64,000 bases of DNA from CAWBYL01 sp963793025 (lineage in GTDB: Bacteria; Actinomycetota; Acidimicrobiia; Acidimicrobiales; Acidimicrobilacustridaceae). Location: assembly GCA_963793025.1 (NCBI GenBank), contig CAWBYL010000006.1, forward strand, positions 1,116,001 through 1,180,000, given 5' to 3'. Every line of letters begins with the position of its first letter. The first letter of the stretch is position 1. The notes under the pieces were generated by a model. That model made no database searches. It saw only the letters and a program-made list of their open reading frames with translations, and had not been told where the DNA came from. Positions 34,076 to 44,364 of this stretch are shown piece after piece. Made by a program: the position numbers and the translations under genes.

Positions 34076-35029
34076 ATGGAACCCATCCTCGAGGCCGTCG
34101 GCCTCTCGAAGTCGTTCGGCGACGTCGTGGCGCTGGACGGCCTCGACCTCACCGCCCAGCGAGGTCAGGTGCTCGCCGTCCTCGGGCCCAACGGGGCGGG
34201 CAAGACCACGTTCATCCGGGCGCTGTCCACCCTCATCAAGCCGACGTCGGGGAGCCTCCGGGTCGCTGGCATCGACGTCGTCGAGCACCCGGCCGAGGTC
34301 CGCCGGGTGATCGGCCTGGCCGGCCAGTACGCCGCTGTCGAGCCGGCCATGACCGGCCGGGAGAACCTCCGCATGGTGGCCCGCCTGTTCGGTCACGGCC
34401 GGGCCGACGCCCGCCGGGCCGCCGACTCCGTGCTCGAGCAGCTCAACCTGGTGGACGCCGGGGACCGGCTGGTGCGCACCTACTCCGGGGGCATGCGCCG
34501 GCGCCTCGACCTGGGGGCGAGCCTGGTCGGCGCCCCCCGCCTGTTGTTGCTCGACGAACCGACCACCGGGCTCGACCCCCGCAGCCGCAACGAGCTCTGG
34601 CAGGCCATCGAGGGACTGGTGGCCCAGGGCACCGACGTGTTGCTCACCACCCAGTACCTGGAGGAGGCCGATCAGCTGGCCGACCTCATCGCCATCATCG
34701 ACCACGGCCGGCGGGTGGCGGTGGGCACCGCCGGCGAGCTCAAGTCGCGGGTCGGCAGCGACGTCATCGACGTCCGCGTCCGCGACGAGGTCGACCTGCA
34801 CCGCGCCGCCGACGCCCTCGGCGAAGGCGCGACCGTCGACGAGCGGGCCGGCCGCGTGTCCCTGCCCGTCTCGGAGGGTCCCGATCAGCTCGTCGACGCG
34901 GTGCGGGCCCTCGGGCGGGTCGGCATACCCATCGACGACATCGCCCTGCGCCGACCGACGCTCGACGACGTGTTCCTGACCCTCACCGGCCATTCCACCG
35001 AGACCGACGAAGACGAGGACGCCGCATGA
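34076..35029 (+). CDS. ABC exporter ATPase (DrrA family)
   Basis: A 317-residue ATPase of the daunorubicin-resistance type: Walker A GPNGAGKTT, signature YSGGMRRRLDLGASLV, Walker B LLLDEPTTGLDP, H-loop TTQYLEEAD, and a C-terminal domain ending in RRPTLDDVFLTLTG, the DrrA hallmark. ATG 34076 has GGAG nine bases upstream; an in-frame ATG at 34061 is the alternative. ATGA-coupled to the permease. Likely exports a hydrophobic compound or lipid. Confidence 0.9.
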   Translation: MEPILEAVGLSKSFGDVVALDGLDLTAQRGQVLAVLGPNGAGKTTFIRALSTLIKPTSGSLRVAGIDVVEHPAEVRRVIGLAGQYAAVEPAMTGRENLRMVARLFGHGRADARRAADSVLEQLNLVDAGDRLVRTYSGGMRRRLDLGASLVGAPRLLLLDEPTTGLDPRSRNELWQAIEGLVAQGTDVLLTTQYLEEADQLADLIAIIDHGRRVAVGTAGELKSRVGSDVIDVRVRDEVDLHRAADALGEGATVDERAGRVSLPVSEGPDQLVDAVRALGRVGIPIDDIALRRPTLDDVFLTLTGHSTETDEDEDAA

Positions 35030-35862
35030 CCGCCACCGCCACCTCTGCCGCCCCCACCCAGGCGACGGTCGTCGCTCCCGAGCAGGCGCCGGGCCGGTCG
35101 GCCACCGTTGGCTCGGTCGCCGCCCGCAGCGTGTTGAAGATCATGCGCAGCCCGCAGATCTTCGGCATCGCCATCGTCCAGAGCATCGTCTTCCTGATCA
35201 TGTTCCGCTACGTGATCGGCGGGGCCATCGGCGTGGGAGGGCTCGACTACGTCGAGTTCCTCGTGCCCGGGTTCGTCGTGTCCGGCCTGGTGTTCACCGC
35301 CGGGGGCGGGGCCGTGGGCACCGCCGAGGACGCGGCGTCGGGCCTGTTCGACCGCCTCCGGTCCCTCCCCATCTCCGACTCGGCGGTGCTGTTCGGTCGG
35401 GCGGTGGCCGACTCCGGCCTCATGGTGGTGGTCGGCATCGTCACCCTCCTCGCCGGGTTCATCGTCGGCTTCCGGCTCCACTGCAACGCCGGCGCCGTCG
35501 TCGCCGCGCTGGCCCTGCTCGTCGTCTACGCCTTCGCCGTGGCGTGTGTGTTCATGCTCCTCGGCCTGGTGAGCGGGAGCGCCCAGGCCGCCCAGGGCCT
35601 CGGCATCCTCGGGGTGCCGTTCTCGTTCATCTCCAGCGCCTTCGTACCCATCTCGACCATGCCCGACCCCCTCCAGGTCGTGGCCGAGGCCCAGCCCCTC
35701 ACCTTCATGATCAACTCGTGGAGGGGCCTGCTGCTGGGCGATGCCGCCACCGCGACCTTCAGCCACGGCCTCTCCTACTACGTGATCGGCTCCCTCCTGT
35801 GGTGCGTCGGGCTGGTGGCCGTGTCGTTGCCTCTCGCCCTGCGCTCCTACCGCAAGGAGTAG
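35026..35862 (+). CDS. ABC-2 type permease (DrrB-like)
   Basis: Membrane partner of the preceding ATPase, 278 residues with six hydrophobic segments. Conserved features: RSVLKIMRSPQIFGIAIVQSIVF, a DYVEFLVPGFV segment, RLRSLPISDSAVLFGRAVAD (cytoplasmic coupling region) and PISTMPDPLQVVAEAQPLTFMI. This order is the ABC2_membrane family pattern. An Ala/Thr-rich tail of about 25 residues starts the protein. Confidence 0.9.
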   Translation: MTATATSAAPTQATVVAPEQAPGRSATVGSVAARSVLKIMRSPQIFGIAIVQSIVFLIMFRYVIGGAIGVGGLDYVEFLVPGFVVSGLVFTAGGGAVGTAEDAASGLFDRLRSLPISDSAVLFGRAVADSGLMVVVGIVTLLAGFIVGFRLHCNAGAVVAALALLVVYAFAVACVFMLLGLVSGSAQAAQGLGILGVPFSFISSAFVPISTMPDPLQVVAEAQPLTFMINSWRGLLLGDAATATFSHGLSYYVIGSLLWCVGLVAVSLPLALRSYRKE

Positions 35863-35922
35863 CCCGAGCGGGTCGGCCGACGATCTGCAATCGTGTCCCC
35901 GCCGACGACAGGGGGATGACCG

Positions 35923-36228
35923 ATGATCGTGATCCAGGGCTCGCTGCCCATACATGCCGACCGACGCGAGGCGGCCATCGCCGCCACCACCGAGATGCGC
36001 GACGCGACCCTCGCCGAGCACGGCTGCCTCGGCTACCGCTTCGGGTTCGCCATCGACGATCCCGACGTGGTCATGGTCATGGAGCAGTGGGCCGACGAGG
36101 AGGCCCTCGGCGCCCACATGGCCACGCCCCACATGGCGGCCTTCGGTGCGGCCGTCGGCGAGATCGTGTCCGGTCCCGCCGCCGTGATGCGCTTCGACGT
36201 GAGCGCGGCGCGACCGTTGTTCGGCTGA
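35923..36228 (+). CDS. antibiotic biosynthesis monooxygenase (ABM) domain protein
   Basis: A 101-residue single ABM domain: MIVIQGSLPIHADRREAAI (first strand), LAEHGCLGYRFGFAIDDPDVVMVMEQWADEEAL and HMATPHMAAFGAAV (the H-x-x-T-P-H-x-x-x-F pattern). Dimeric ferredoxin-like fold; members are cofactor-free monooxygenases, haem degraders or dissociable cofactor-free isomerases. It lies 60 bases after the DrrAB pair. Function not assignable further. Confidence 0.85.
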   Translation: MIVIQGSLPIHADRREAAIAATTEMRDATLAEHGCLGYRFGFAIDDPDVVMVMEQWADEEALGAHMATPHMAAFGAAVGEIVSGPAAVMRFDVSAARPLFG

Positions 36229-36385
36229 CACGAGGTCGAATCCGAGGTCGGCATCGACACGCCGGCACGCGATCTGCGACGATTTTGTCGGCGCGACGGA
36301 TCCGTCGTCGTGGCTGATGGCACATCCTCCTCGTGTTTCGGATAGGAAGTGACCACCGGTCGTTCACGTCCCAGGGGGGAACCAC

Positions 36386-36790
36386 ATGCCAACCAGCGTC
36401 GGCCAGTACTGCATCGCCGTCGAGGATCTCGAACGATCGGTGGTCTTCTACCGCGACGTCATCGGGCTGGCCGAGCAGGGCCGCACAGAGATCCCCAACG
36501 TGCTCGAGGCGGTGATGGCGGCCGACCACGGCGGAGGGCGGCTCCAGCTGGCCGAGTTCGCCAAGACCCTCAAGCCCCAACCCATCGACCACGGCAACGC
36601 CCTGTGGAAGATCTACATGAACGTCGACGACTGCCAGGCCACCTGGCAGAAGGCGGTCGACGCCGGTTCCGAGTCGGTGATGGCCCCCGAGCGCCTCGAG
36701 CGGTGGCCGGTGGTCGTGGCCTTCGTGCTCGATCCCGACGGCTACCTGATCGAGCTCATCCAGCACGACGGCACGCCCCCAGGGCAGTGA
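36386..36790 (+). CDS. VOC-family (glyoxalase/dioxygenase-like) protein
   Basis: A 134-residue vicinal-oxygen-chelate protein with two beta-alpha-beta-beta-beta repeats: VGQYCIAVEDLERSVVFYRDVIGL opens the first, LWKIYMNVDDCQATWQKAVDAG the second, and FVLDPDGYLIELIQ closes the fold with a Glu at the metal position. It sits 14 bases before an amidohydrolase. A metal-dependent isomerase, lyase or ring-cleavage role is possible. Confidence 0.87.
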   Translation: MPTSVGQYCIAVEDLERSVVFYRDVIGLAEQGRTEIPNVLEAVMAADHGGGRLQLAEFAKTLKPQPIDHGNALWKIYMNVDDCQATWQKAVDAGSESVMAPERLERWPVVVAFVLDPDGYLIELIQHDGTPPGQ

Positions 36791-36804
36791 GCGAAGGAGA
36801 CACC

Positions 36805-38079
36805 ATGAACCCAGACGACCTCATCCTCATCAGCGTCGACGACCACATCGCCGAGCCGGAGGGCATGTTCGACGCCCACGTCCCGGCCAAGTACAAGGAG
36901 CTGGCGCCGCGCGTCCTGACCGACGACGACGGCGTGCAGCAGTGGTGGTACGGCGAGGTGAAGGGCCGCAACCTGGGCCTCAACGCCGTCGCCGGCAAGG
37001 CACCCGAGTTCTACAACATCGACGCCAGCCGCTACGACCAGATGCGTCCGGGGTGCTACGACGTCGACGAGCGGGTCCGGGACATGAACGCGGGAGGCCA
37101 TCTGGCCGGCCTCAACTTCCCGAACTTCACCGGCTTCTCGGGCCAGGTCCTGAACCAGGGCCCCGACCGGGCGGTGAACGAGGTGATGATCAGGGCCTAC
37201 AACGACTGGCACGTCGACGAGTGGTGCGGGTCGCATCCGGGTCGGTTCATCCCCTGCGGGATCCTCCCGTTGTTCGACGTGGAGAAGGCGGCCGCTGAGG
37301 TCCGGCGCCTGGCCGCCAAGGGCTGCCACGCCGTCACCTTCTCGGAGAACCCCGAGGCGCTGAACATGCCCTCGATCCACTCGGGGGAGTGGGATCCGCT
37401 CTTCGCCGCCTGCGTCGAGACCGAGACGATCCTGTGCTGCCACCTGGGTTCGTCCTCTCGCAGCGCCATGACCTCGTCCGATGCCCCGGCCGGGGTGGCC
37501 ATGTCGGTGTCGTCGGCCGCCACGATCTACACCCTGATGGATCTGGTCTGGGCCACCTTCTGGGAGCGGTTCCCCACCCTCAAGTTCTCGCTGACCGAGG
37601 GCGACATCGGATGGATCCCGTACTTCCTGTGGCGGGCCGAGCACGTCAACTCCCGTCACCACGGGTGGATCGACCACGACTTCTCGAAGACCGGCGGCCC
37701 CACCCAGATCTTCCGTGACCACATCCTCGTGTGCTTCATCAAGGAGACGGTCGGGCCCGAGCTGCTGCACCACTTCGAGCTCGACAACGTCTGCTGGGAG
37801 TCCGACTACCCGCACTCCGACGGCACCTGGCCCAACGCCCCCGAGGAGCTGGTGAAGACCCTCGAGGGTCTCTCCGACGCCGAGATCAACAAGGTGTCGC
37901 ACGAGAACGCCATGGCCCAGTACCACTTCGACCCGTTCGCCCACCGGCCCAAGGAGAAGTGCACGGCGGCCGCTCTCCGGGCCGAGTCGCCCGACGTCGA
38001 CGTCGTGACCCGCGTGGGCCGCAAGGCCGACCAGCGCGACCTCGAGCGCTGGCAGCAGATCACGAGCGGCCGGCGCTGA
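36805..38079 (+). CDS. ACMSD-like amidohydrolase family protein
   Basis: TIM-barrel metal hydrolase or decarboxylase (Amidohydro_2 type), 424 residues from ATG 36805 with a strong GAAGGAGA site. SVDDHIAEPEGMFDAHVP carries the N-terminal metal region (D-H in place of H-x-H), then FIPCGILPLFDVEKAAAEVRRL, CCHLGSSS (His ligand), and NVCWESDYPHSDGTWP with the late catalytic Asp. Actinobacterial members of this group sit in aromatic, terpenoid or steroid catabolic loci. It lies between a VOC protein and a flavin monooxygenase, consistent with a three-step degradation unit. Confidence 0.88.
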   Translation: MNPDDLILISVDDHIAEPEGMFDAHVPAKYKELAPRVLTDDDGVQQWWYGEVKGRNLGLNAVAGKAPEFYNIDASRYDQMRPGCYDVDERVRDMNAGGHLAGLNFPNFTGFSGQVLNQGPDRAVNEVMIRAYNDWHVDEWCGSHPGRFIPCGILPLFDVEKAAAEVRRLAAKGCHAVTFSENPEALNMPSIHSGEWDPLFAACVETETILCCHLGSSSRSAMTSSDAPAGVAMSVSSAATIYTLMDLVWATFWERFPTLKFSLTEGDIGWIPYFLWRAEHVNSRHHGWIDHDFSKTGGPTQIFRDHILVCFIKETVGPELLHHFELDNVCWESDYPHSDGTWPNAPEELVKTLEGLSDAEINKVSHENAMAQYHFDPFAHRPKEKCTAAALRAESPDVDVVTRVGRKADQRDLERWQQITSGRR

Positions 38080-38090
38080 GAGAGCCGTCA

Positions 38091-40061
38091 GTGGCCGACA
38101 TCGCCTCCACGACGCGTCCCCTCGACGGGCCCAACCCCCACGCGGGGACACCCTTCGACGACGATGACGCGGCCATCGCCGCCGCCCTCGAGGACGTCAG
38201 CGTCCCCGCCCTGTTGTGCTCGATGGTCCACCTCACCGGGGACCCGTCGTGGATCCGCAGCGAGCTGCGTCCCGCCCTCGCCCTCATCAACGAGTACCAG
38301 GGGGGCATGAGCGAGCAGGACCAGGCCGAGGCCCGTCGGCGCGCCCTCCCGGCCATCGCCGAGTTCCGCGACGGCGGGTGCGTCCTCCCCGAGCAGCCGT
38401 CGCCCGAGATCATCCGGGAGATGATGGCGTTCCTCGGCTGCGGGCCGGTCGACGAGCGAGTTGTGCCCATGTTCACCGAGGACCTCCACCTCGACGGAGC
38501 CGACAGCGGGGCGATCAGCTGGGGCGACGAGGTGTCCGCCGACGTGCGGGCCGATGCCCACACCGTGGTGATCGGCTGTGGCGAGTCGGGTCTGCTCACC
38601 GGCATCCGCCTGGCCCAGGCCGGCGTGCCGTTCACCATCGTGGAGAAGAACCAGGGCCCGGGCGGCACCTGGTGGGACAACCGGTACCCGGGTGCCCGCG
38701 TCGACATCGGCAGCCACTTCTACTGCTACTCCTTCGAACCGTCGGACCATTGGACGGAGTACTTCGCCCAGCAGCCCGAGCTGCGGGACTACTTCACCCG
38801 GATCCTCGACCAGTACGACATCCGCTCGCACTGCCGCTTCGGGGCCGAGGTCACCGAGGCGACCTACGACGAGGACACCGGCCGGTGGGCCGTCACCGTC
38901 CACACCCTCGGCGGAGGGACCGAGGTCATCGACGCCCGGTTCGTCGTCAGCGCCGTGGGTGCCCTCAACCAGCCCAAGCTGCCCGAGATCGAGGGGATGG
39001 AGGACTTCGCCGGACCGTCGTTCCACTCGGCACGATGGGATCCCGACGTCGAGTGGAAGGGCACCAGGTTCGCCCTGGTGGGGGCCGGGGCCAGCGGCTT
39101 CCAGATCGCCCCCACCATCGCCGACGACGTCGAGCACCTCACGGTGTTCCAGCGGACGGCCCAGTGGATGTTCCCGAACGCCCGGTACCACTCCGAGGTC
39201 CCGGCCGGGGACACGTGGGCCATGCGCCACCTGCCCTTCTACGGCCGGTGGTTCCGCTTCCTCACCTTCTACCCGGCGGCCGGGCTCAGCATGGAACGCA
39301 ACCGGATCGACCCGACCTGGGACGACGGCGGGCGCTCGATCAGCGCCGGCAACGCCCAGACCCGCGAGATGTTCACCGGGTGGATCGCGTCACAGCTCGA
39401 GGACCGGCCGGACCTGCTCGAGGTCTGCGTACCGCACTATCCGCCGTCGGCCAAGCGGATGCTGCAGGACAACGGCTCCTGGCTCGCCTGTCTGAAGAAG
39501 CCGAACGTCGAGCTGGTGCGCACGGGCATCGAGCGCATCGTTCCCGAGGGCATCGTGACCACCGACGGCACCCTCCACGAGGCTGACGTGATCTGCTACG
39601 CCACGGGCTTTCGCCACAACGACTTCCTCTGGCCGATGGAGATCACCGGTCGCCACGGGGTGACGTTGCGCGAGCAGTGGGGCGACGAGCCCACCGCCTA
39701 CCTGGGCATCACCGTTCCCAACTTCCCGAACCTGTTCTGCCTCTACGGACCGGGCACGAACCTGGCCCACGGGGCCAGCCTCATCTTCCAGTCCGAGTGC
39801 CAGGTGAACTACGTGCTGAGCGCCATGCACGAGGTCCTGGCCACCGGCCACCATGCCCTGGAGCCGCGCCAGGAGGTGCACGACGCCTACTCGAACCGGT
39901 ACCAGGACGAGATCGCCCAGATGGTGTGGGCGCACTGGTCGGTGCAGCACTCGCACTTCAAGAACCCCGAGGGCAAGGTGTTCACCCTCTCGCCGTGGCC
40001 CATCCCGATCTACTGGGACTGGACCCGGGCCGTGGAACCCGACGACTACGTGTTCACCTAG
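38091..40061 (+). CDS. Baeyer-Villiger-type flavin monooxygenase with N-terminal extension
   Basis: FAD/NADPH monooxygenase of 656 residues from GTG 38091. The FAD loop GCGESG comes only at about residue 162, after an Asp/Glu-rich helical extension of some 150 residues; then GPGGTWWDNRYPGARVDIGS, the BVMO fingerprint variant FAGPSFHSARWDP, the NADPH loop GAGASGFQIAP and the late CYATGFRHNDF. Members with such extensions oxidise cyclic or steroid ketones to esters or lactones. It follows the amidohydrolase by 11 bases and could supply an ester or lactone to a partner hydrolase. Confidence 0.9.
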   Translation: MADIASTTRPLDGPNPHAGTPFDDDDAAIAAALEDVSVPALLCSMVHLTGDPSWIRSELRPALALINEYQGGMSEQDQAEARRRALPAIAEFRDGGCVLPEQPSPEIIREMMAFLGCGPVDERVVPMFTEDLHLDGADSGAISWGDEVSADVRADAHTVVIGCGESGLLTGIRLAQAGVPFTIVEKNQGPGGTWWDNRYPGARVDIGSHFYCYSFEPSDHWTEYFAQQPELRDYFTRILDQYDIRSHCRFGAEVTEATYDEDTGRWAVTVHTLGGGTEVIDARFVVSAVGALNQPKLPEIEGMEDFAGPSFHSARWDPDVEWKGTRFALVGAGASGFQIAPTIADDVEHLTVFQRTAQWMFPNARYHSEVPAGDTWAMRHLPFYGRWFRFLTFYPAAGLSMERNRIDPTWDDGGRSISAGNAQTREMFTGWIASQLEDRPDLLEVCVPHYPPSAKRMLQDNGSWLACLKKPNVELVRTGIERIVPEGIVTTDGTLHEADVICYATGFRHNDFLWPMEITGRHGVTLREQWGDEPTAYLGITVPNFPNLFCLYGPGTNLAHGASLIFQSECQVNYVLSAMHEVLATGHHALEPRQEVHDAYSNRYQDEIAQMVWAHWSVQHSHFKNPEGKVFTLSPWPIPIYWDWTRAVEPDDYVFT

Positions 40062-41610
40062 GGCTGTCGACGCCGTCGCGCCCCTCGGCCGAGCGGTGGA
40101 GCTGGCCCAGCAGGTCGGGGAGCACCAGGTTCTCGGGGTCGGCCACGGGTATCGGGGTGGTGTGGGGCGTGCCCGCGGTGTGGCGAGGTAGCCAGGCGTA
40201 GAGGACGAACTGCACCACACAGAGACCGGCGGTGAGCCACAGGATGGCGCTCAACCCGTCGAGGTAGGCGGCGAGGGAGTCGCTCCCGTCGATCACGCCG
40301 AAGAAGGCGATGCCGAACACGGCGATGCCGACGGCGCTGGCCAGCTGGAGCACGGTGGACTGCACGCCCGACGCGCTGCCGGCGTTGGCCTCGGGGATGT
40401 CGGCCAACGTGATGGCGATCGTCGCGGCGATGGAGATGCCCAGCGAGAACCCGAGCAGCACGAGCCCGGGTTCGAGGTGGATCGGTTCGAGCGACGCCGG
40501 ACCGGCCCGCAGCGTGAGGAGCAGAACGACCGCCGACAGGGCGGTGAGCACGGCCCCGATGGCGATGGTGGCCCGACCGAACCGGCGGAGCAGGGGTGCC
40601 GCCACCAGGGAGCCGAACATGTTGGCGAACGGGATCGGCGCGGTGAGCAGCGCGGCCTGCAGGGCGCTGCGATCGAAGCCGTCCTGGAACGTGAGGGTGA
40701 CGAACACCACCACCGCGAACGACATGAGCCCCGACACCACGCCCACCACGTTGCCAACGCGGAACGTGCGGATGCGGAACAGGATCGGATCGATGAGCGG
40801 TTCCTCGCCTCGCCGGACGAGCCGTCGCTCCACGGCCACGAAACCGATGAGAGCGGGCACCGAGGCGGCGAGCACGACGAGCAACCAGACGGGCCAGCCC
40901 GCCGACTGGCCCTGGATGAGGGGGAACAGGACGAGCAGGCTGGCCACGGCCAGGACGACCGACCCGGCCACGTCGACCCGTCCGCCGGTCTGACCGGCCA
41001 GCGAGGGGAGGAGCCGGGCCGAGAGGGGCCAGGCGATGAGGCCCATGGGCAGGAAGACGATGAAGGCCCAGCGCCAGCCGACACCGAGGGCGTCGCTGCT
41101 GATGAGGGCGCCGGTCACGAGCTGGCCGACCATGAACGCGCAGGCGGCGACGGTCATGAAGATGGCGAAGGCCTTGGTTCGCTGCTCGCCGACGTACATG
41201 CGCTGGATGATGGCGAGGAGCTGCGGTGAGGCGATCCCACCGGCCACTCCCTGCAACAGCCGGGCGAGCAGCACCACGGCCACGCCGGGAGCGACGGCCC
41301 CCAGGGCAGTGGCCACCACGAACCCGCCGAAGCCCAACAGCAGGAGCCGCTTCGTGCCGTAGATGTCGCCGAGTCGCCCACCGAGCACGAGGACCAGGGC
41401 GAAGCCCAGCTGGAAGAGGGCGGCGAACCACTGGATGGCACCGTCGCTGGCTCCCAGACCGTCCTGCACAGCAGGCAGGGCGATGCCCGCCGAGCCCATG
41501 GCGATGATCATGGCGAACTGGAGGGCGACGACGACCACGAAGGACACATCGCGGAGCGACGTGGCGCCGGGGTGGGCGCCCACGTCGGCCGACGGGAGGG
41601 TGCCGGTCAC
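40054..41610 (-). CDS. MFS transporter, DHA2 type
   Basis: A 518-residue, 14-segment exporter from GTG 41610. Motif A GGRLGDIYGTKRLLLLG follows TM2; TM1 has the unusual FAMIIAMGSAGIALPAVQ in place of the LDxTIVNVALP consensus. Motif C region CAFMVGQLVTGALISS. It overlaps the convergent monooxygenase by 8 bases and is GTGA-coupled to the tiny remnant gene upstream. Substrate unknown. Confidence 0.88.
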   Translation of the reverse strand: MTGTLPSADVGAHPGATSLRDVSFVVVVALQFAMIIAMGSAGIALPAVQDGLGASDGAIQWFAALFQLGFALVLVLGGRLGDIYGTKRLLLLGFGGFVVATALGAVAPGVAVVLLARLLQGVAGGIASPQLLAIIQRMYVGEQRTKAFAIFMTVAACAFMVGQLVTGALISSDALGVGWRWAFIVFLPMGLIAWPLSARLLPSLAGQTGGRVDVAGSVVLAVASLLVLFPLIQGQSAGWPVWLLVVLAASVPALIGFVAVERRLVRRGEEPLIDPILFRIRTFRVGNVVGVVSGLMSFAVVVFVTLTFQDGFDRSALQAALLTAPIPFANMFGSLVAAPLLRRFGRATIAIGAVLTALSAVVLLLTLRAGPASLEPIHLEPGLVLLGFSLGISIAATIAITLADIPEANAGSASGVQSTVLQLASAVGIAVFGIAFFGVIDGSDSLAAYLDGLSAILWLTAGLCVVQFVLYAWLPRHTAGTPHTTPIPVADPENLVLPDLLGQLHRSAEGRDGVDSPR

Positions 41611-41744
41611 GACGACGGCTCGACGACGACCTTCGACCGCCCGCTCCGCTCGATGGCGACCACGGCGTGGTCGGGTCGGGCCGTCGGCTCGGGCATGTCC
41701 ACCAGCTCGCGACGCCGTGGCCCGGCGATGAGCCCGGCCTTCAT
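41607..41744 (-). pseudogene. remnant of a zinc-type alcohol dehydrogenase
   Basis: A 45-residue frame. Its first 34 residues (MKAGLIAGPRRRELVDMPEP and on) match the N-terminal strand pair of medium-chain alcohol dehydrogenases. It then jumps within a few residues to RSGRSKVVVEPSS, which resembles the C-terminal end of the same family. The whole zinc and NAD(P)-binding core is missing, as if removed by an internal deletion. Its stop overlaps the MFS start, so it may survive as a leader for translational coupling. Confidence 0.5.
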
Positions 41745-41843
41745 CCGGCCTGCTCGCTCGACGTCATGTCCGATTCCCCCACGTTCGCCCTCGCCTGACG
41801 ATACCGATCCTCCCACCGTCCGCTGTCATCGTGGTCGGGCGCT

Positions 41844-43136
41844 CTATCGATCCTGCTGGACGCCCTCGTCGTCGCGTTCGACGACAACGGCGGGCAGCTC
41901 CTCCGTCGGCAGTTCCACGAAGGCCAGGTCGGCCGCCGATCCGCCCGGTGTGAGCCGATCGGCCAGAGCCTGGAGAGCGGGCTCGTCGCCTACGTCCTGG
42001 CCGGCCCGTTCGCTCAGCAGCCATCGCACCTCCAGCAGGTCGCAGTAGGCCTGGGTGGGGTCGCCGACGCCCTGCACCGCCCGGTGCGCCCGCTCCACCC
42101 CGGGACCGAAGACCTCGGTCAACCACGCTCGGGCGGCGACCGCTTCGGGCACGGCTGCCCCTGCGTCGCGCTGCATCCGCTCCCGGTGGTCCGCCACGTC
42201 GTCCAACAGGACCGTGGCCTGGCCCTCGCCCACCTCGAGGCCGGTGAGGGCCCGGAGCCGGTCCCCGTGGAACCGGCGTCCGGCCACGGCCACCCGCATG
42301 CGCACCGTCGCCTGCTCGTCGTCGGCCGACTCGAGCCGGACCTCGTCCACCGAGAAGCCCGAGGCGTTGAGCAGGCGCAGCCGGGACGCCACCGGAGCCT
42401 CGTCGCCGAGGGTCATGGTGGGTTCGTCGTGCAACATCTCCCACAGCTGTTCGTAGCGGTCCGCCAGCCATCGGGCCTCGTCGAGGAGGGCGGCGTAGTC
42501 GTCGTCCAGCTCGCCCCGCCGGGCGGCCACGTCGAGGAGCCCGCCGGCCACGTTGTCGACCATGATCTCGAGGTCCATCCGGCGCTGTCCGTCGCTCAGG
42601 GCGGGGTGGAACTCGGCCGTCTCGGCGTCGACCATGAACGCCTGGATGGCCTGGCCGTCGCGGGTGAACAGCGTGTTGGCCAGCGAGCAGTCCCCCCAGT
42701 AGATCCCGTTGCGGTGAAGGTCCACCAGGAGCACCGACACCGCCTCGAACAGGCGGGCCCGGTGCGTCCGATCCGTCCGGGGAACCCGCATCAGCAGCCG
42801 GCGGTACTGCCACGAACGCTCGAGGAACCGGGTCACCAGGACGGCGGCGTCCTCGTGGGGTTGGAGGGCCACGCCGGCGGCCCGCACGGCGGCCAGACCC
42901 CGTGCCTCGATGGCTCGGAGCACGCCGTACTCGTGCAGGGCGACGCCCCGGGGCAGGTCCTTGAGGGCCCACAGCCGACCGTCGGCCTCCACGAAGCGGA
43001 CCAGGTGGCGGCTGGGTCCGACCGGGATGTCGCGGAAGTTGACGGCGGTGACGTCCCAGTCGGCCAGCCGGTGGCGCCACGGCAGGGCGAGCAGGTCCGG
43101 CGCGGGATCACGCAGGCGGAGATCGAGCGAGGGCAC
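41844..43136 (-). CDS. DUF4032 protein with kinase-like fold
   Basis: A 430-residue actinobacterial protein. The N-terminal two thirds look like a kinase-type fold: DGRLWALKDLPRGVALHEYGVL (ATP-lysine and helix C), LHRNGIYWGDCSLANTLFTRDG (catalytic loop with GDCSLANT) and FMVDAETAEFH (metal Asp). The C-terminal part (from about 260) with RLRLLNASGFSVDEVRLE and RFHGDRLRALTGLEVGEGQA matches DUF4032. GTG 43136 has a GGGAGGTCC site. It is 28 bases after sugC, so probably in the importer operon, perhaps a regulatory or sugar kinase. Confidence 0.82.
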   Translation of the reverse strand: MPSLDLRLRDPAPDLLALPWRHRLADWDVTAVNFRDIPVGPSRHLVRFVEADGRLWALKDLPRGVALHEYGVLRAIEARGLAAVRAAGVALQPHEDAAVLVTRFLERSWQYRRLLMRVPRTDRTHRARLFEAVSVLLVDLHRNGIYWGDCSLANTLFTRDGQAIQAFMVDAETAEFHPALSDGQRRMDLEIMVDNVAGGLLDVAARRGELDDDYAALLDEARWLADRYEQLWEMLHDEPTMTLGDEAPVASRLRLLNASGFSVDEVRLESADDEQATVRMRVAVAGRRFHGDRLRALTGLEVGEGQATVLLDDVADHRERMQRDAGAAVPEAVAARAWLTEVFGPGVERAHRAVQGVGDPTQAYCDLLEVRWLLSERAGQDVGDEPALQALADRLTPGGSAADLAFVELPTEELPAVVVERDDEGVQQDR

Positions 43137-43164
43137 GGTCGGACCTCCCGGGCCGGCGGGCGGG

Positions 43165-44343
<1,179 letters not shown>

Positions 44344-44364
44344 GTGGCGCGCTCCTTGGAACGG

